From Paraphoma chrysanthemicola (lineage: Eukaryota > Ascomycota > Dothideomycetes > Pleosporales > Phaeosphaeriaceae), in contig JAGMWG010000017.1 of NCBI GenBank assembly GCA_020744225.1, positions 744,001 through 808,000 of the forward strand: 64,000 nucleotides of DNA. The letters are read 5' to 3'. Numbering within the stretch: position 1 is the stretch's first letter; the number at the start of each line of letters is the position of its first letter. The translations under genes and the position numbers were made by a program. Below, piece after piece: positions 13,683 to 25,016 of the stretch. The notes beneath the pieces are model-generated. The model had not been told where the DNA came from. It did no database searches and saw only the letters and a list, made by a program, of their open reading frames with translations.

Positions 13683-14705
13683 ATGACTTTGCAGGTGTGG
13701 CTCGACACTTTCGCAGAAACCTCCCGAATGCTTCCTTCACCCGTGCGGGATTACTTCGCCAGCACGCCGTTCCTTCCACTCGTCCACTCTTTCAATACTT
13801 TGATCATCGCCGCGGCTGCGTATACGTTTGGTCACAAAGTATCGATTGATATTTGCGCTTTTCAGCAGGTCCTCAACGCCGACAAGCACTACCGGACGGC
13901 TTCCACCCGACTATTCTGTTCTACAATCTGGACAACAGTCATCATACTAGACAATGCAGAACGTACCACAAACTTCCCATGGTTCACATTGGGGACATTC
14001 GAGGGGAAATGCATGCTGTTCATCAATATTTTCGCCGGATTGTTCATGGCCCTGCAGGTGGTCATACGATTCCTGTCGGTGGAACATAGATCGCCAGCTG
14101 CACAAGAAGAGCTGGATAAAGCACTGAATTGGTTCTACGATACGCCTGCCGGTCTAGACAAAGACTTCAGAAGATCTCCATCGAGACTGGCCATGTGGAT
14201 GCATTGTATCATTGTTCTGCAGCCTCTGGTACTACTGTTTCTGCCCAGGCTGCGATCGAGATCAGAGTTCTTTGCAAGTTTCGAAACCCTTGGGGCAGTA
14301 GGGAAGTGGCTTGGACTGCTTTGCCTTGCCTTTGGGCTTTGCGTCCTCGAAGCCATGGTGCTGCTCGTGACTGCCGAGGTTTACCAAAGCGGCGAAGGAG
14401 CTTTTGATGCAAGAGTGCATAGTGGAATGTATGCGACCTGTATGCACGGGGCTCTTCTCGGCAAGTTTTTGACTAAACGCTTCAATTGGTTCATGTGGGT
14501 CGCAAGCGATGCATTACTATGGTCCGTGGGAAATTGGTGGGAGCATAAAAGACGAGAGACAGTTCTGCGCGAGCTTGTTGAAGACATTGTGGAGATGAAG
14601 AATGAACGAGATAAGAATAAGAATCGATTGTGCGTGGTGAGCAAGGCACAAATGATGAATGGGAAGGAGGGTGGGATGAACAGTGTCATAATTGAGAGTG
14701 TATGA
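13683..14705 (+). CDS. Multi-pass membrane protein of unknown function
   Basis: A single-exon frame of 340 aa. The in-frame TTG at 13662 is ignored in favour of the ATG at 13683. I do not recognise the family. Hydrophobic stretches of membrane-span length occur around residues 23-45, 72-87, 103-126, 158-180, 204-230 and 259-280, so five to seven passes are likely. The C-terminal ~60 residues are hydrophilic and charged (basic, then acidic, then a Lys/Asn-rich run) and should be cytosolic. There is no signal peptide. Codon use and the long uninterrupted frame support a real gene. Its neighbours, dynactin p25 and an F-box relic, give no functional clue. Confidence 0.65.
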   Translation: MTLQVWLDTFAETSRMLPSPVRDYFASTPFLPLVHSFNTLIIAAAAYTFGHKVSIDICAFQQVLNADKHYRTASTRLFCSTIWTTVIILDNAERTTNFPWFTLGTFEGKCMLFINIFAGLFMALQVVIRFLSVEHRSPAAQEELDKALNWFYDTPAGLDKDFRRSPSRLAMWMHCIIVLQPLVLLFLPRLRSRSEFFASFETLGAVGKWLGLLCLAFGLCVLEAMVLLVTAEVYQSGEGAFDARVHSGMYATCMHGALLGKFLTKRFNWFMWVASDALLWSVGNWWEHKRRETVLRELVEDIVEMKNERDKNKNRLCVVSKAQMMNGKEGGMNSVIIESV

Positions 14706-15021
14706 GATGTCTGGTACAAATGCCCACAATGTCGAGTGACCTGATATCTGCTCTAACACACCTACGTTCATTTTCTCGTCATGACTTCTTGTCTCCCAAA
14801 AAAGGTGATCTGGTGTGGTAGTGGCCCTGAGATTGCTGTTGCCTTTATGAAGCACGTGCACACGCGTTTGATTGGCTGCGCATTGACCGCGTCCTTTCCT
14901 CGTCCCTTGTTGCACTCCTGCCTTCATACTCACACCCTCATCGCACGGCCACTCACACAGCCCGAAATATTGAAGATCTAAAGCTGCCTTCTACAAAAGT
15001 TGCGAACAAGGACCAAGCGCA
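14706..15021. other. Short intergenic spacer
   Basis: 316 bases between two genes on the same strand. It must hold the 3' end of the membrane protein gene and the promoter of the dynactin p25 gene; no specific element could be assigned. Confidence 0.5.
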
Positions 15022-15819
15022 ATGTCTCGGCCTGCTGCCAGGAAGGCTGCTCCCAAGGGAGAATATATCGAGACTGTATGTTGCCGACCTTCAGACCATC
15101 GCACACCTCTGCGTCCTATGTCACGTGTCATGACTCCTGATCCGAGATAGGACTCTGGCAATAAAGTCTCTCGTCGCTCAGCCATTACTGGCACAGCAAA
15201 TATCACCCTTGGTGGTCGCACAGTCATCATGGCCGACGTGCAACTACGCGGCGACCTGCACCCTACACGAGCTGCACCCTCACAGTCGGGCAAGGAAAGC
15301 ACACCCACAAGCATCAGCATCGGCCGGTGTACCGTCATCTCAACAGGAAGTGTTATCAAGCCGCCATGCCGAATCAGCAGAGGACAGGTGCACTATTACC
15401 CCATGAAGATAGGAGACAATGTCTTCGTAGGTACGCGAGCCTCTTCACTTACTCAGTTTGATACAAACGTCTTGTCTTATGAATTTGAGCTCTCAACTGA
15501 TTCATCAGGGCCAAACTGCACAATACAGGCCATCTCAATATCATCACATGTTTACATCGGAGAAAAGGTCGTCATCAATCCATTCGCTATCATCAAAGAG
15601 AATGTGAAGATCCTGCCAAACACTGTGATACCAGCGAACATGGTTATTGCTTCTGGATCCGTTGTTGCTGGCCGTCCTGCAAGAGTCATCGGCGAGGTCG
15701 GAGAGGGCTGGGGCGTCAGTGGCAGCGGATCAGGAGGTGGACTTGGAGTCGGCGGAGGAGGGGAAGAGAAGTGGGTTGAAGGTGGTGATCTGAGGGAGCT
15801 TGTGAGAAGTATCAAATGA
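15022..15819 (+). CDS. DCTN5: Dynactin subunit 5 (p25)
   Basis: Three exons: 15022-15075, 15151-15430 and 15509-15819, giving 214 aa; both introns are GT..AG and phase-correct. p25 is a left-handed beta-helix subunit of the dynactin pointed-end complex, which links dynein to cargo such as early endosomes in hyphae. The sequence shows the p25 opening (I-E-T-D-S-G-N-K-V-S-R), the N-I-x-L-x-G-R-T-V-I-M block, hexapeptide-type repeats (for example SHVYIGEKVVINPFAIIKEN), and the P-A-N-M-V-I-x-S-G-S-V-V-x-G-x-P-A close. Length matches the family. A Gly-rich insert (roughly residues 180-195) interrupts the C-terminus, which is otherwise conserved; I infer it is a surface loop. Confidence 0.93.
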
Positions 15820-16143
15820 GCATGCCAACAACCCGAGACGAGTGCCCATTTCCACAACCAAAAACGATGTGCAATCCGACTATAGTGCTTCAATAGCTAC
15901 TGGTGAAGGGCCGGGAGAAGATACGACCGCATTAATGCATGTGAGATATGCAGCCGGATTTTTCAGCGGTGATAACTTCCACGGTGCAGAATGGGCAGAT
16001 TTCGAATTGTTATTGGCTATTGGTTCGGCTGCACCCTGTCCCGCCATGCTGCACTGTCTCGTGAAAATCCTCACAAGCTTCACACGACCCACCTTCGTCA
16101 CAATCGTTCCGTGCGCCAGAGTGTCGCATACAATTACAACATC
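15820..16143. other. Short spacer before the F-box relic
   Basis: 324 bases. The frame of the F-box relic stays open upstream to 15991, but the residues before the ATG at 16144 do not look like F-box protein sequence, so I treat this as a leader or spacer. Confidence 0.4.
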
Positions 16144-17644
16144 ATGCTAAGCATTGAGAGCCTTCCCCATGAGCTCCTCTTGGAAGTCTTCACGCACATC
16201 CGAGTTCCGGAGGCGTGGAACGAATCCTACTTGTCCAGACGGACCAGCAACACGCCTCGGACTCCAGAATACAAAAAGCCGTACGCAGATTTATTGAATG
16301 TATGTCTCGCATCCAGACGATTACTGAGATTCGCCGAACCGATTCTCTACTCTTCGATCGTCATTAGACGCTCGTCTTGGGAAATGTATTCTCGGACTTT
16401 CTGCTTGCTCACTGCATTGCGAAGCAAGCCAACGCGGGCGAGCTGGATTCGCGCCGTGGAGAATGATGACCGCGAACCATATGCGCGCCTCGAACCACCG
16501 AACTTCCATCCATTCGGGGTTGAGAGGTCCCAAGAGGTTAAGACAGCGATCTGTGAGCACGCCCAAAATCACGAACAGGATTACAAGTTTCTTCTGTCCA
16601 TCGCAGAGCAAATCTGGGAAGGTGAACAACTCGATGGATGGGAGGAGAAGCTGAGAACAAGCCCCAAAGAACTGCTCATTACCTTGGTCATTGCTCTTTC
16701 AACGAATATCACCCATCTAGCCGTCGATTTTTTCGCTTATGATCCGCTGGTGCTGAGGGTCTTGCATCGCTCGACTAGTGGCGCAGTTTCACAGCCCTTC
16801 ATCAATGGTTTCGCAAAGCTCACACGACTCTCCATCAACGCCGACTATAGTCACCATGACTGGAGGGGAAATTCCTATGGCACATACTGTCACGACGTCC
16901 AAATTCTTTCATTCGCTCCCGAACCTGCAGTACTATGAGCAGCATAGGGTCTGCGAAAGATTTCTAGAGTGTCATGAAGGGATACGACACAAGAAGTTGC
17001 TAGTACTTAGACTGAATGACTGTTTCGTACCATTTCAGCAAATTGGTTCTCTGCTAAGGCGATGCGAGTCTCTTCAAGAACTCAGCTGCTGGTACCGGGT
17101 CATCTGGGAAGATGCCCAGCACATCCTGCTGCCGGCAATATACTCGCTAGCTCACAGTCTTCGACGACTCGAACTACGATTCGATTACGAGCCTCGTGAT
17201 GAGTATTATCTAAGCCTCTTACCGCCACCGGTATCTGAACCAAAAAGGGGCTAGTTGCATATTGATTTCACGCAGTTTCACCAGTTAAGGATGTTGTCCG
17301 TCCCAGATTACTTCCTCATGGGTTGTCAGACCGAAAGGACAGAGCATTCAGTCGTTTCAATTGCTCTTGCGATCAGTACTTACCTTCCGCGAAAGCTCGC
17401 CCACCTCACTATCAGTATGGAGCGCAGCATAATTCGAGTCGACACGCCTGGAATTCGGGGCCTTGCAGCCGATTTGAGACTCTTTCCCAATCTGAAATGC
17501 ATCGAGATCGTAGGTTTGCGCTTTACGATGATCGAACAATCCGTACGAGATCTTTTTGATCGCTTCAAGCAAGAAGGGGCTGTATTTATACTGCCATTTT
17601 GCATCCCGTCGCCTGACGTCTCCGACGAAGAATGGCCCGAGTAG
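16144..17644 (+). pseudogene. F-box/LRR-like gene, broken by frameshift and stop
   Basis: The frame starts at 16144 with a typical fungal F-box opening (S-I-E-S-L-P-H-E-L-L-L-E-V-F) and runs about 255 codons. At 16907-16909 one extra T in a short T-run shifts the frame; sense continues in the next frame with a leucine-rich stretch (L-P-N-L-Q-Y-Y-E). A TAG at 17252-17254 then interrupts, after which the same frame stays coding-like to TAG at 17644. The intact product would have been about 500 aa, a usual size for these substrate-recruiting ubiquitin-ligase adaptors. Candidate introns were tested: the 52-nt GT..AG around the TAG breaks the frame, and the 24-nt one is too short. I infer a recently inactivated gene; assembly error is the alternative for the single-base shift. 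Confidence 0.7.
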
Positions 17645-18527
17645 GAGCATGAGGGCATTGACGCGGAGAAATGAAAAATCAATGGAGCGGCTCGTGATCG
17701 CGAAGACCAGAATGGCATATGGAATGTTGCGCTCAAGAATCAAACAGAGGTACCTTGCTCCGACAAATACCTAGAGTATTCATCATCGAGTCGTACGGAT
17801 ACTGTAACTTCGCTTCCGCACTCACTTCCAATCAAAACCAACAACTTCACACCTCGAATGCATTTCGATACTCCAAAGCACTATACAAAGCCACGAACTA
17901 CATCCAGCCTAGTCACCATACTCTCCACCAGCTCAAACCAGGTTTCATGCACACCTCTCGCCCAGCACCACCACCCTCCTCCCCCTTGACTACCCGAAGC
18001 CGCAAACTCCCAAGCTCCGAAGCACACACCCGCGAAACTTAAGATCGACCGCATAACCTCGTACCGCATTAAAGTTCGCATATAACACGCGCCGGCAGAT
18101 CTTAATATCTATGCTTATCCTGCGGTGCAATGCGTTCGTATTCGACAAGCCAATCAGAACTCCGAGGCTTTGTTTGAAACACCATGCATATGCCTTATGG
18201 GAACGCCACATGCGAGCACGGGTGTGTGCGATGTTAGGCTGCAGATCTGTGGCCTCGTTAGAGGGCGGGGATCGGCTCCTTCGATCGATAGGTGGGGTGA
18301 TGGGATGGGGAATTGGGCATAGTGGTGCGGGTGAGGGATGATTTTGGATGTGTTCAGGTTGGTCGTGATGTTTTGGGCGTCGGTCGCAGGAAAAAGAGTT
18401 TGCTTCGTTTCGTGCAGTCGAGCGAGTTGTTCTACGGTGGCAATACGAAGCACAGTTCGTTCATGGCAGATTTGGGAGCGACGGATCGGCCGTTACTCTA
18501 TATGCATTATATATCTACAAATTGAAA
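17645..18527. other. Intergenic, nothing supportable
   Basis: About 880 bases between convergent genes (the F-box relic on plus, the rhodopsin-domain gene on minus). Only short overlapping frames with no recognisable content. It should contain both 3' UTRs. Confidence 0.5.
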
Positions 18528-19838
18528 CTAAACGAGTGAAGTGTTCTTCTGCTGAGGCTCCACCTCCATAGTTGTCAACTCAAAATCTGTCTTATGGAAT
18601 ATGCCCTGATTGTCCCAAGAGTCGCTCAGTTTCGTGTCGTCCTTGTCACTGTATGTGTCTTTCGCATCCGAGTAGATGTGCGCGCGGTGATTGCCGCTTG
18701 CGAATGCAGCAGGCATTTTGCTGCGGCGCGCAGTGTTGTCTGCCGTCGATTGCAGTCTTCGCGATGTAATGGATGTTTTGATGTCGCGTAGAAACGGGCG
18801 CAAGACGGGTATGCACTGCACGATGATTGTGCCGACGATTTCGGAAGAGTACCAGATGTTGGAATGCGCATTGCGCCAGAAGTACCACTCATCCTTAGCA
18901 TTGCCTTCGTCTTTCCAACCAGTACGGATTGCGGCTATGATAGCCACGATCATGCCCTAGGGAGTTACTGTTAACAAAAGGTCTAGGACTCAAGACACCC
19001 CTGAGGAGCGACTCACAAGACTCATAGCCACACAAAGCCCAATCTTCTCCCGTTTTCGCATGTCCAAGTTCCACGTGATGATCCAAGGGAAGGATGCGAG
19101 AATGAAGTCCATGATGATGTTGTATACTATTAGGGTCAGTATCGGGCAGCACACATTCACGTGCAGATCTGCTTACCATTCCCGCCCTCCTTGAAGTCAT
19201 CCCGGAACTTTGGTTCCAGGCAGAAGTCTAGTCTGTACCAGACATCGTAGCTCGGCTTGTCGCAAACCTTGGCCCATTGGAAGATGACTTTGATGATCAT
19301 GTACAGATTCATTGAGCCGATGCAGTACCAGAGAACCCAGTGGTACCAGCCTTTGGTGAGTTTGAGTAACGTTACAGCGAAAGCTGTTTTTGAAAGAGCT
19401 TGCCCTACTAGGGTGCCGCAAGAAGTAATGTTGATAAGGATGTGCATTCGGTCGTCCCACGTGTCCACGACATAGCCTGTAGCGTACTCAACGGAGATGA
19501 GGCTGTTGTTGGCCGCAAGAATGCACTGAGAAATGTCAGTCGATTTGTCCAAGGGGTTTCTTGGTTTCGGAGCGCGAGGGGTGAAGACGAGCAGTAGCAG
19601 TAGCATTATCGACAGCCATAGCTACAAGACGATGTACGAAAGGAGAAGTACCTACCCATGTCACAAGGAGAATGTGATCGTCATACCACAGCCCATGCCC
19701 ACGTGTGAGTTTGATCCATACCCGTAGGCCGAGGAATAGCGATGCGCCAGCGAACAGTGACCAGAGGCCGGCATTCAGTTGGACAGCCGGGTCGACATAG
19801 CCATGTCCAGAGTCGTCGTGCTTTCGACGGGAAAGCAT
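18528..19838 (-). CDS. Rhodopsin-domain (SAT4/PTH11-type) membrane protein
   Basis: Four exons on the minus strand: 19656-19838, 19177-19525, 19017-19126 and 18528-18956, giving 356 aa, all phases consistent. The family is the fungal seven-helix DUF3328-unrelated 'SAT4 / rhodopsin domain' group, which includes PTH11-like putative receptors. Visible hallmarks are L-W-Y-D-D-H-I-L-L after the first helix, W-D-D-R-M-H before a helix with C-G-T-L-V-G, an F-C-L-E-P loop, and the I-W-Y-S-S-E-I-V-G-T-I-I-V-Q-C-I-P-V-L-R-P motif in the last helix. The C-terminal ~100 residues are hydrophilic. Intron 1 is taken as one 130-nt intron because the intervening frame would insert a charged, Pro-rich run into the second helix; a shorter-intron variant with an in-frame 63-nt inner intron is possible. 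Function and ligand are unknown. Confidence 0.85.
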
Positions 19839-22800
19839 CTTTGCATATCGAGCTCCCAGAGCAATGGCCTCCTATAGAAACGAAATAATCCCGAGAGAGA
19901 GTTTGAAGATATGGCAGAAACGAAAAGGAATGAATCAAAAGAAGCGAAGGGAGGACCTAATATCCAGGATCCGTTCCAAGCAAGATCAGGCCTTGCGGGA
20001 TCGCGTGGCTTTTGGGGAAGCCCTATCGATGCACTGTGCCTACATCACTAACCTGCTGTGCGTTCCAGACTGGGGCGTTGAGATGAAGCCTTCCTTGCAA
20101 GGAATTGGTGGAAATCTAAAACAACCGTTCACAGCCACCCCGGTCTGTGTCGCACGAGAATGGCTGCACGTCCCAAGATCCTGGGGAAAAACGTGGGAAT
20201 GCTAGCCAGAAAAGGCTGTAGTTCTTAAAATCACCGGGTTCTAGCTTACGCGGAACGGTACCCACCGTCATTTCGAACGGGCAACGAAGATGGCCCAGGC
20301 ATTTGGGTGTCCTGAATCATGGGGGCCGGCGTCGAAAGTGACAGGTGCGACAGCTGCCAGGCACTCTTCGCGTCGTGTTCCATTCCCAAACGTGGGAGCC
20401 ACGTCGTACAATTGCAGATCGCGCGAAAAGCATGACACCAAAAGCGGTCATGCGCCATCACAAACTGTGAATGAAGAAGCACTGGCGGAGAAACTGAGAG
20501 GAAGCCGTCAGCTGCCCAGGTGGCGGGCGTCGGCTACACACCTGGATGAAGAAAGCGGCCCCGGCACGGCCGAAATTAAATTGAATCGATGCCTTCAGCA
20601 TGACGCCCAGCTGATGGTGAGGGGAACACCACAAGGAACATCGCCGTCATGAGCCCGAGGATGGAGCTCCAAGTCCATGGTAGATGCTGTCCTCCCGTGG
20701 TGACGTGCTACAATGGTGCGCATCGGAGCACACGCGAAAGAAGATGTGAAGTTTCACCCTGCAGGGCGCAATGTGGCAGGTGCGCGTAGCGATGACGAAA
20801 AGAGGAAAGCGTCATCAGATCTCGATGAACGTCTTTGCTTCTTCCACGGGAGGTTTTTGTTTGCCGGCACGAACCATAGCAGTGCAATTTATGTGTACCG
20901 GGAATTACAGTATAGAACCTTAACACACGGCATTGCGATTGCGCAATGCATTATACCTACCGCACACTTATCATACAGGGATCTGCGATTTGAGTCGAAC
21001 GCGAACACAACGACGGTCGACGCTCAAAACGCAGAACCGAGGGCGAAACTGGAAGATCAATGGCCATGGACCTCCTCAGACATCCGCAGCGACATAGGCA
21101 TGGCGCGGGAGATCAGCAGGGACCGCTCGAACAAACTCAGCCTCGTCGCGAAGCATTCGGGGCATCGGGCTCAGGATGCCAGATCGGACCGAGACCAGAT
21201 TTTTACTGGATCCAATGTCTCATGCAAATTTAACAATAGTTCGAACATCCTGTATGCCAAACGCGGGATTCTTAAGTATCGAATTGGGCATCGACATGCT
21301 CTCAATACGGCAAGCCCTAAGTGTTACTGACTTGGATGAGAATGGGCAATCATGAACCTTGGAGGCTACTAAACAGGATGCTTCTCTCGGAGACCGCCTG
21401 CCCTCCCAATAAACACCGGATGATCGCGTTCACAACAAATACCTAATCGGTCGAACCCTGAACAAGAAAACGCCTCCCTCCATACGTTTCCTGCGCATGG
21501 CAACTTACTAAAGCTAAAACGTCAGAAGTACCTTCTCCTCCAAAATATCGTCTCGACGCCGCGGTCGATGACCTGATTTAACATGTCATCCCATCGATTC
21601 AAGTCTCTTACTTGCACGTAACGTCTGGAACAGGGAAGCTGGCGTGGCGCATCACACACTCCAAGGCGACATCTAGACGCGACTAGACAGATCTACCATG
21701 ACTAGCAACGCAAGCCAGATCCCGGTACTTAGACGGCGCTATTTCGAGCACCATCGCTTCATCCGAACACAGAGCTAGGCTATCAACAGTACGGAGCCGA
21801 TTCATCATTGCTAGGACAATATACCCCATCGCACAGTCACTGTGCTGTGGAAACGCGTCACTTCTTCTTTCATGGCCTTCATCGGGAGAAACTGGTCGAG
21901 CGGCTGATAACAGACTTGTCAGTGAGGACCAAGGACAACGCATCGGAATTTCCGCGCTGTGGTAGCATCGAGGGCTTGATAGCTGCTAGTGAGGATCTGA
22001 TTCGATCTGCTTCTCGAGTCATATGCTAACACAGCTAATATTTCTCCTCGTTGTTCTTGCAGTCTTATCTATCTAGCTCCGTACATCCCCGATCGATGAA
22101 GTACTCTGCCGATACGTAGGTCCATATGCTAGTGTAAAACTCATACGCATACCCAGTGGTCTTCATGATTTACACACACCAATCGTGTGGCACTCTATCA
22201 AGACTTCCTATCATCGTCTCCCTTTCCCTGACCCTCCGCATCACTACTCCAAACCTTCTTCACCTTCTCCTTCATTTCCCGACTTACCTTCTCCAAGCAC
22301 TTAGCGCCCCTCGCGATCGAAGCAGTCGTTTTGATGAGCGTCGATGGTGTTCGCTTCACTGGCTCGGGTGACTTTCTGCTCGGAGCTGGACCAGCGATGT
22401 AGTGCTGTGTGTCTGTTGTAGCATTTGTTCCTTCTTTAGGTCCACAAAAGTACAGTGTCCGAGTTTGTGTCGATTTGGCCACTTGAGCCACAAAGCGTGG
22501 GTACCGGAGGCTAGTGAGCGTGATGAGATCATTGAAGGCTCGGAGAGAGGACATGTTGATGATGAATGTCAAGTCCGTCATGGGCGTGGCTGTAGCCGCG
22601 GTGCCCGACACTGCAGTGATCTTGATTCAGTAGATATTTGACATCTGGTTGAAGTCAAGGCAGCAGCAAGTTGATGGCAGAGTGCTTGGTAGATAGCGCC
22701 AGATTGTGGAATCTTATAGTGAGAGGGGTAGGAGGTGTCTGTCGGTCCGCCTTTCACAGGCGTTAGGAGGAGCGAATTGTGGTACTAGCGAGTGGAGCGC

Positions 22801-23102
22801 TATCACGATACGATTCAATGTATCACTGTGGGGTCGCGACCTGAATCTCAACAGGAGCAGTCGTTGCGCCGATGATGACTTGTTCACTGTCTTATCATAC
22901 TGCGCTCGAGCTGCTAAGAGAAGCTTATTCCATGTCAACAAGCATCCGATCTGTGCAGAGAAGACAAAGTGGTATCATTGAGCGTCGCTTTACAAATACA
23001 TTCACAGCAACGCCACTTTTCGGCCAAACAAGTGACCTGCTCCAAGAACTCCAGAGTGCAGCTCAAGCAGATGCAACGCAGGTAGGATCCAGACCATACG
23101 AG
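19839..23102. other. Intergenic, one weak small frame
   Basis: About 3.3 kb between the rhodopsin-domain gene (start at 19838) and the 3' end of gamma-tubulin. A 205-codon frame at 20713-21330 has no domain, no coding-like composition and no splice partner, so I do not call it. A small minus-strand frame at 22198-22581 is listed separately. The first few hundred bases should hold the promoter of the rhodopsin-domain gene. Confidence 0.45.
22198..22581 (-). CDS. Possible small protein, unrecognised
   Basis: A minus-strand frame of 127 codons from the ATG at 22581; an in-frame GTG lies at 22611. It has no recognised family. The first ~40 residues are moderately hydrophobic, the middle is Ser/Thr/Pro-rich, and the last ~45 residues form a Lys/Glu-rich putative helix ending in an acidic-basic tail. 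A G-T-A-A-G-T inside the frame could be an unused donor. Composition is somewhat more protein-like than other frames in this gap, but this is weak evidence. Confidence 0.28.
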   Translation of the reverse strand: MTDLTFIINMSSLRAFNDLITLTSLRYPRFVAQVAKSTQTRTLYFCGPKEGTNATTDTQHYIAGPAPSRKSPEPVKRTPSTLIKTTASIARGAKCLEKVSREMKEKVKKVWSSDAEGQGKGDDDRKS

Positions 23103-24632
23103 CTACCCTACCCTCTTGTCCTCGCCCTCGTCGGTCGGCACTGTATCCTTGGTCAAGTAGTCGGCATTCTCTGCCTCTTCGTATTCTTCGATAAGGCCGG
23201 TGACGACTTCCTTAGCTTCGTCGAACTCGCCGAGGCCGTCTTTGAAAGGCGCTTCGCGCTTGTAGCTCTCGAGGAAGGCGTTGCGTTTGCGGAGAGTGTT
23301 GTATTGTGCGACCATGCGCTTGAACAGTGTGGCAATGCCAGTGTGGTTGGCAAGCATGAGGCCAGAGACACGATGTTGTGATGTGACGTAGGGCGATTTC
23401 TTGGTCAGTGCAACTTGGATGGACGCGGGGCCCCAAGGAATGAATGTTGCGAGCCGACGCTCACGGATGCGCATCAGCGATTTGTGGACCTAAATCCATT
23501 AGCTAGGCATCCTGCCGCCTGTGACACCCTTGACTTACATCTGAAGGGTCTGCCTCTCCTTGAATAATGTTCAGAATAGACATGTAGCAGCTTTTCTTGG
23601 TGGGGTTCGTCGAGACCATGCGATTTTTCGGCTGCAACAGCCGCCGCATGACGTCTAGCACTGTTGTCTTGCGCACTGTCTTTGCCTGTTCAACGTTTTC
23701 GCCTGAGAATGGAGTGTAGGAAGTCATGAGGAAATGGCAGCGAGGCGTAGGGATGAGGGACGCTATGATGCCGACGAGATCGTTGTGCATGTAGCCGGGG
23801 TAGCGGAGGGTCGTGGTGCTGGCTGACATGACAGTGGAAACCAGCTGGTTGGTCTGCTCGAAAGAGGGAGTCATGACGTGCAGCCGGTCTGCTGCGATTC
23901 TTGATAGGGCGCCATTGTCCAGGACGACCTGGAGAGTAAGCTAATGCTGGTACAACAGTGTGCTTCCGATACTTACTACAGAGTCGGCGTTTTGTGTTAA
24001 TCGCCGCATGCTCAGCAGACTGTTGTAAGGCTGCACCACGATTTCACTGTCTTGCGTGTTTGGGAAGACACTGTACGTCTGAATGATCTTCTTGGGGAAT
24101 CTGTCGTTCAGCCTTTCCAGCATGAAGGATCCGAGGCCAGACCCCGTGCCACCGGCGATTGAATGTAGCAGCATGAAGCCCTCGAGCGAGTCCGAGCCGT
24201 CTGCTTCGCGATCGATCATGTCCAGAACGTCCTCGTGTATTTGCTCGCCCATGCTGTAGCCCATGCCCCAGTTGTTGCCTGCGCCGGTGCCATCCTTGTG
24301 TATGTAGAAGTTCTCGGGGTTGTAGATGTTCTTGTATGCGCTCTGCTGTATTGAGTTGAGCACCCGCGGTTCGAGGTCTAGGAGAATAGCTCGGGGGATG
24401 TAGCGCGTGTCGTCCGACTGATAAAAGAAGACATCCTTGCGATCACCGCCTTCGGTCGCAAAGTCTTCGAGGTTGCCGTCGCGGTTGATGCCATGCTCCT
24501 GGCACAGCTGTTGCCAGAACTGCTGCCCGACACTGTTGCCACACTGGCCGGCTTGCAGTGTTATTATTTCTCTATGGCTTAATCAGCAACAATATATGCA
24601 CGTCTTGTAACAGGAGGCGCGTACCTGGGCAT
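23103..24632 (-). CDS. mipA: Gamma-tubulin
   Basis: Four exons on minus: 24625-24632, 23977-24571, 23539-23928 and 23103-23489, giving 459 aa. The first exon is only 8 nt (Met-Pro plus two bases); splicing it to 24571 restores the canonical [15 protein letters not shown] start. Introns are 53, 48 and 49 nt. Gamma-tubulin forms the ring or small complex at spindle pole bodies that nucleates microtubules. The GTP-binding signature [10 protein letters not shown], the [13 protein letters not shown] block and the [14 protein letters not shown] segment are intact. Length is normal, with an acidic tail. Confidence 0.96.
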
Positions 24633-25016
24633 GGTGGTGTGGGCGTGTGTGTTGGTGGGATGTTGACGCGTTTTGGTGGGGTTACGAGCGCGACTTCCCC
24701 AACTTTATTTGGCCGCGGAAGTTGCCCTGCAGTTGCCCAACCCACCGTATTCCACTCCGTTACATCACACATCGCGCACACTCATATGTGCCTCAGCTCA
24801 CACGGGGCAACATAACAGCATTCACATGTGCTGTTATAGATCTATCTGCTAACGTCATGCTTGTCCTCTTCCAAGCGTCAAGCGTCATCTCTCCAACTTC
24901 TGTTTCATTTCTTGAAACTACCGTACTCATGTCTTCTTTAGATCCAAATTCCAGCTTCGAATTTTTTCATCGTCGCCCCCTTAACTGTCCTCCTTACTCA
25001 TCTCCGACCTTCTGTA
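24633..25016. other. Gamma-tubulin promoter / Pgc1 3' spacer
   Basis: 384 bases between two minus-strand genes. It holds the upstream region of gamma-tubulin and the 3' UTR of the phospholipase gene. No defined element could be assigned. Confidence 0.45.

Noticed and set aside
17203..17254. A 52-nt GT..AG intron removing the TAG in the first F-box relic
   Set aside because: It changes the reading frame and soon runs into a TAA; a 24-nt alternative keeps frame but is too short to be spliced.
20713..21330. 205-codon frame on plus
   Set aside because: Starts well but has no recognisable domain, no homologous pattern and random-like composition.
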